From the NCBI GenBank assembly GCA_964432975.1, contig CAYSPS010000035.1, positions 1 through 6,375 of the forward strand: a DNA stretch of 6,375 nt, read 5' to 3'. The notes under the pieces were generated by a model that was given only the letters and a program-made list of their open reading frames with translations, ran no database searches and had not been told where the DNA came from. The stretch comes from CAYSPS01 sp964432975 (GTDB taxonomy: Bacteria; Babelota; Babeliae; Babelales; UBA12409). Position 1 is the first letter of the stretch; every line of letters begins with the position of its first letter. The translations under genes and the position numbers were made by a program. Positions 5,465-6,375 of the stretch are shown piece by piece.

Positions 5465-5486
5465 TTTTAAAACACTTTTTTATATC

Positions 5487-5510
5487 ATTCGACAATTATA
5501 GGTGTCGAAT
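5487..5510. promoter_or_regulatory. 8-bp palindrome enclosing a TATAAT, possible operator
   Basis: ATTCGACA (5487-5494) and TGTCGAAT (5503-5510) are perfect inverted repeats with an 8-base centre that reads CCTATAAT on the minus strand, so a perfect -10 sequence lies inside. It sits about 36 bases before the start of paralogue 2, within its leader. No T-run follows, so it is not a terminator. A dimeric repressor site or an RNA hairpin in the leader are the likely options. Confidence 0.45.
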
Positions 5511-5541
5511 TTGCCCATTTTTACTAGTCGCTTACCCTTTC

Positions 5542-5566
5542 AAAAGCTTAATTATAGCTTTCACTT
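5542..5566 (-). promoter_or_regulatory. shared promoter-like element, copy B
   Basis: On the minus strand it reads AGTGAAAGCTATAATTAAGC and contains a perfect TATAAT (5551-5556). Transcription would start near 5544, giving a leader of about 90 bases before paralogue 2. It matches copy A (5020-5044) at 23 of 25 bases. The normal -35 position is taken up by an ACT-type trinucleotide repeat rather than TTGACA. Confidence 0.5.
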
Positions 5567-5574
5567 ATAACCAT

Positions 5575-5593
5575 ACTACTAATACTACTACTA
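5575..5593. repeat. trinucleotide (ACT) repeat near a -35 position
   Basis: ACTACTAATACTACTACTA is an imperfect run of ACT units. It begins 18 bases upstream of the TATAAT of copy B, so it covers the place where a -35 box would sit. Confidence 0.6.
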
Positions 5594-5652
5594 AAGCAAG
5601 GGTTTGAAAAAAAGATAAAAAAAGAAAGTTTTCTTTAAAAAATAACTTATTC

Positions 5653-5671
5653 AAAAAACTGGCCTGCCAGT
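5653..5671 (-). terminator. intrinsic terminator downstream of the GIY-YIG gene
   Basis: On the minus strand ACTGGC-AG-GCCAGT (5658-5671) forms a perfect 6-bp stem followed by TTTTTT (5653-5658). It would stop transcripts coming from the GIY-YIG gene before they reach the secreted protein genes. The same CTGGCnnGCCAG shape recurs at 6154-6165 and, worn, at 3950-3959. Confidence 0.55.
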
Positions 5672-5758
5672 CATTTCAGATTCGTGATTATTATTTTCTG
5701 TTTAAGCAATGCAGATTATGAAGGCAATACTCTTGAAATGGCTTTGGGAAATGACTGG
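5667..5758. repeat. 11-base inverted repeat pair bounding 70 bases
   Basis: CCAGTCATTTC (5667-5677) and GAAATGACTGG (5748-5758) are perfect inverted copies. A competing pair CATTTCA (5672-5678) and TGAAATG (5734-5740) overlaps them. The first arm also shares bases with the terminator at 5653-5671. It may be a structured RNA, a terminator-antiterminator choice, or the ends of a tiny element. Confidence 0.5.
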
Positions 5759-5772
5759 ATGGAGTCAATCGT

Positions 5773-5816
5773 AGCCTAGATTTACTTAGAATTTTTGCCT
5801 GCGTAGGCGAAGGTTG
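5773..5816. repeat. compact dispersed repeat unit (both modules joined)
   Basis: Bases 5773-5803 match 3896-3926 (29 of 31), and 5801-5816 match 4048-4063 (15 of 16). Here the two modules are directly joined through GCCTGCGTAGGC, a small palindrome, whereas near tRNA-Ala(CGC) they are about 120 bases apart. The unit ends exactly at the GIY-YIG stop codon. Confidence 0.75.
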
Positions 5817-6062
5817 CTATAGAAGCCTTTTCATTGCAAAAGCTCTTCTTGATTGCGATTTTAAATATTTTTCGAATTTAATTGCCATGTCTTTGTTTGA
5901 AAAACCAAGATAAGTAATTAATCTCCAGGGTTTATACTTGGTCGTATGAGCTGAGCCACCACTATTGTGTGTTTCTAATCGTTTAGACAGGTTAAATGTG
6001 TACCCAATATAAGTTTGTTCGGGGTATTTTATTGATTTAAGGAGATATACGTAATAGTACAT
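5817..6062 (-). CDS. small GIY-YIG endonuclease-like protein
   Basis: An 81-residue single-domain GIY-YIG protein of the UvrC-N/UPF0213 (YhbQ-like) type. The motifs are YVY at 4-6 and YIG at 18-20, then R28 in NLSKRLETHNSGG, HTTKYKPW at 39-46, and the metal-binding Glu E64 in FEKYLKS. All expected catalytic residues are present and the length is normal for this short class, so it may cut DNA; the substrate is unknown. The usual GSGRAF ending is altered to SQSRRAF. The ATG at 6062 has no ribosome site and lies only 8 bases past the T-run of a terminator on the same strand, so expression is doubtful. It is flanked on both sides by repeats shared with tRNA-Ala loci, suggesting a mobile or repeat-linked gene. 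Confidence 0.85.
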   Translation of the reverse strand: MYYYVYLLKSIKYPEQTYIGYTFNLSKRLETHNSGGSAHTTKYKPWRLITYLGFSNKDMAIKFEKYLKSQSRRAFAMKRLL

Positions 6063-6070
6063 GACTGTGT

Positions 6071-6108
6071 AAAAAAAGCCCGTCGCCGCTCTTCGAGCTC
6101 TGTCGGGC
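6071..6108 (-). terminator. intrinsic terminator between tRNA-Ala(GGC) and the GIY-YIG gene
   Basis: On the minus strand GCCCG (6104-6108) pairs with CGGGC (6078-6082), with an inner GCTC/GAGC stem (6088-6091 with 6095-6098), followed by seven T (6071-6077). It would stop transcription from tRNA-Ala(GGC). It lies immediately before the GIY-YIG start codon. Confidence 0.65.
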
Positions 6109-6192
6109 AGTCTTCGCTCTTAAATTTTCTCTAAAAATCAATCATTTATAAAACTGGCTCGCCAGACGTAGCTCCGTTAGGAGCGAAGACTG
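6108..6192. repeat. 12-base perfect inverted repeat downstream of tRNA-Ala(GGC)
   Basis: CAGTCTTCGCTC (6108-6119) and GAGCGAAGACTG (6181-6192) are perfect inverted copies about 60 bases apart. The right copy runs two bases into the CCA-coding end of the tRNA. The left copy touches the terminator stem. Confidence 0.6.
6145..6177. repeat. tRNA-linked repeat, copy 2
   Basis: Bases 6145-6164 match 3940-3959 (19 of 20) and 6165-6177 match 3991-4003 exactly, so this is a shorter form of the element beside tRNA-Ala(CGC), lacking the 31 bases between the two blocks there. On the minus strand CTGGC-GA-GCCAG (6154-6165) followed by TTTTATAAA looks like a weak tRNA terminator. Confidence 0.7.
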
Positions 6193-6266
6193 GTGGAGCT
6201 AACCGGACTTGAACCGGTGACCTCGTGAATGCCATTCACGCGCTCTACCAGCTGAGCTATAGCCCC
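6191..6266 (-). tRNA. tRNA-Ala, anticodon GGC
   Basis: A complete 76-base tRNA with encoded CCA. It has the G3-U70 alanine identity pair, D arm GCTC-AGCTGGTA-GAGC, anticodon stem CGTGA/TCACG, anticodon GGC at 34-36 reading GCC and GCU codons, and T arm ACCGG-TTCAAGT-CCGGT. The 32-38 pair is A-U, as is known for bacterial tRNA-Ala(GGC). It is nearly identical to the tRNA at 4062-4137 outside the anticodon arm. Confidence 0.96.
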
Positions 6267-6276
6267 ATCAATATTT

Positions 6277-6305
6277 AGTTTAAAAGACCAATAGAGTAAT
6301 GTAAA
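6277..6305 (-). promoter_or_regulatory. promoter of tRNA-Ala(GGC)
   Basis: On the minus strand TTTACA (6300-6305), a 17-base spacer and TAAACT (6277-6282) lie just upstream of the tRNA 5' end at 6266. The -10 box and the TTTTAAACTAA context are the same as at the other tRNA-Ala gene. Confidence 0.65.
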
Positions 6306-6326
6306 GAGAGTTGGCGTATCTGTCAA

Positions 6327-6373
6327 AGCAATTTAGAAATGTCATAGGTTTTAGCAATATAGAAATGTCATAG
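6327..6373. repeat. two 21-base direct repeats at the window edge
   Basis: Bases 6327-6347 and 6353-6373 match at 20 of 21 positions (AGCAATTTAGAAATGTCATA and its AGCAATATAG variant), with a 26-base period. The block may continue past the window. Such direct repeats often mark the end of an insertion sequence or binding sites for its transposase, or for a regulator, but the neighbouring gene is not visible. Confidence 0.6.
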
Positions 6374-6375
6374 TT

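Larger units (their letters stand above)
5452..5816. other. gene-free 365-base stretch with regulatory and hairpin structure
   Basis: I find no convincing gene here. From left to right it holds the ribosome site of paralogue 2, a palindrome around TATAAT (5487-5510), the shared promoter-like element (5542-5566), an ACT-type trinucleotide repeat (5575-5593), an A/T-rich run with a 7-bp AAAGAAA/TTTCTTT hairpin near 5620-5635, a terminator hairpin (5653-5671), an 11-base inverted repeat pair (5667-5677 and 5748-5758), and the dispersed repeat unit 5773-5816. A 21-codon plus-strand frame starting near 5709 has no coding support. Confidence 0.5.

Noticed and set aside
6327..6373. Two-unit CRISPR or iteron array
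   Set aside because: Only two copies with a 5-base gap are visible, which is too little for CRISPR, and no replication gene is in view; reported only as direct repeats.

Overview
The window looks like a low-GC, Gram-negative (diderm) bacterial chromosome. It carries a Tol-type envelope operon, small secreted proteins, two alanine tRNA genes, an orphan piece of a toxin-antitoxin pair and a cluster of short dispersed repeats around a GIY-YIG nuclease. The combination reminds me of host-associated lineages such as Candidatus Dependentiae (TM6). That placement is recollection and inference, not something the sequence proves.

Left part, bases 109-3830, minus strand: the tolQ-tolR-tolA-tolB order, tightly packed. 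tolQ and tolR overlap by 4 bases, the tolA start lies inside the end of tolR, and tolB follows tolA by 15 bases. TolQ and TolR form the proton-driven inner-membrane motor, the TonB/TolA-like protein spans the periplasm, and TolB is the periplasmic propeller. No Pal lipoprotein follows. In its place, after 65 bases, is a small cysteine-containing secreted protein of unknown function, possibly with its own promoter.

Middle part, bases 3831-4252: a composite of dispersed repeats and hairpins downstream of tRNA-Ala(CGC), then that tRNA with its promoter. Diverging from it on the plus strand is a minimal nucleotidyltransferase (MntA-like). Right behind it, in the same frame, lies the C-terminal third of a HEPN partner that still carries the RX4HXY motif, so the pair is broken.

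Right part, bases 4708-5451, minus strand: two paralogous small secreted proteins with a shared I-P-(x)-x-x-[IV]-T-x-A-x-[VI]-C-x-x-C signature. The first is intact. The second is split by a frameshift at an A6 tract just after its signal peptide. Both are preceded by the same 25-base promoter-like element. The second also has an 8-bp palindrome around a TATAAT and a trinucleotide repeat near the -35 position.

Far right, bases 5600-6375: a gene-poor stretch with hairpins, a GIY-YIG nuclease flanked by repeats shared with the tRNA-Ala(CGC) locus, two terminators, tRNA-Ala(GGC) with a matching promoter, and two 21-base direct repeats at the window edge. The two tRNA loci look like copies of one ancestral locus, with the repeats and nuclease as a possible tRNA-linked mobile element.
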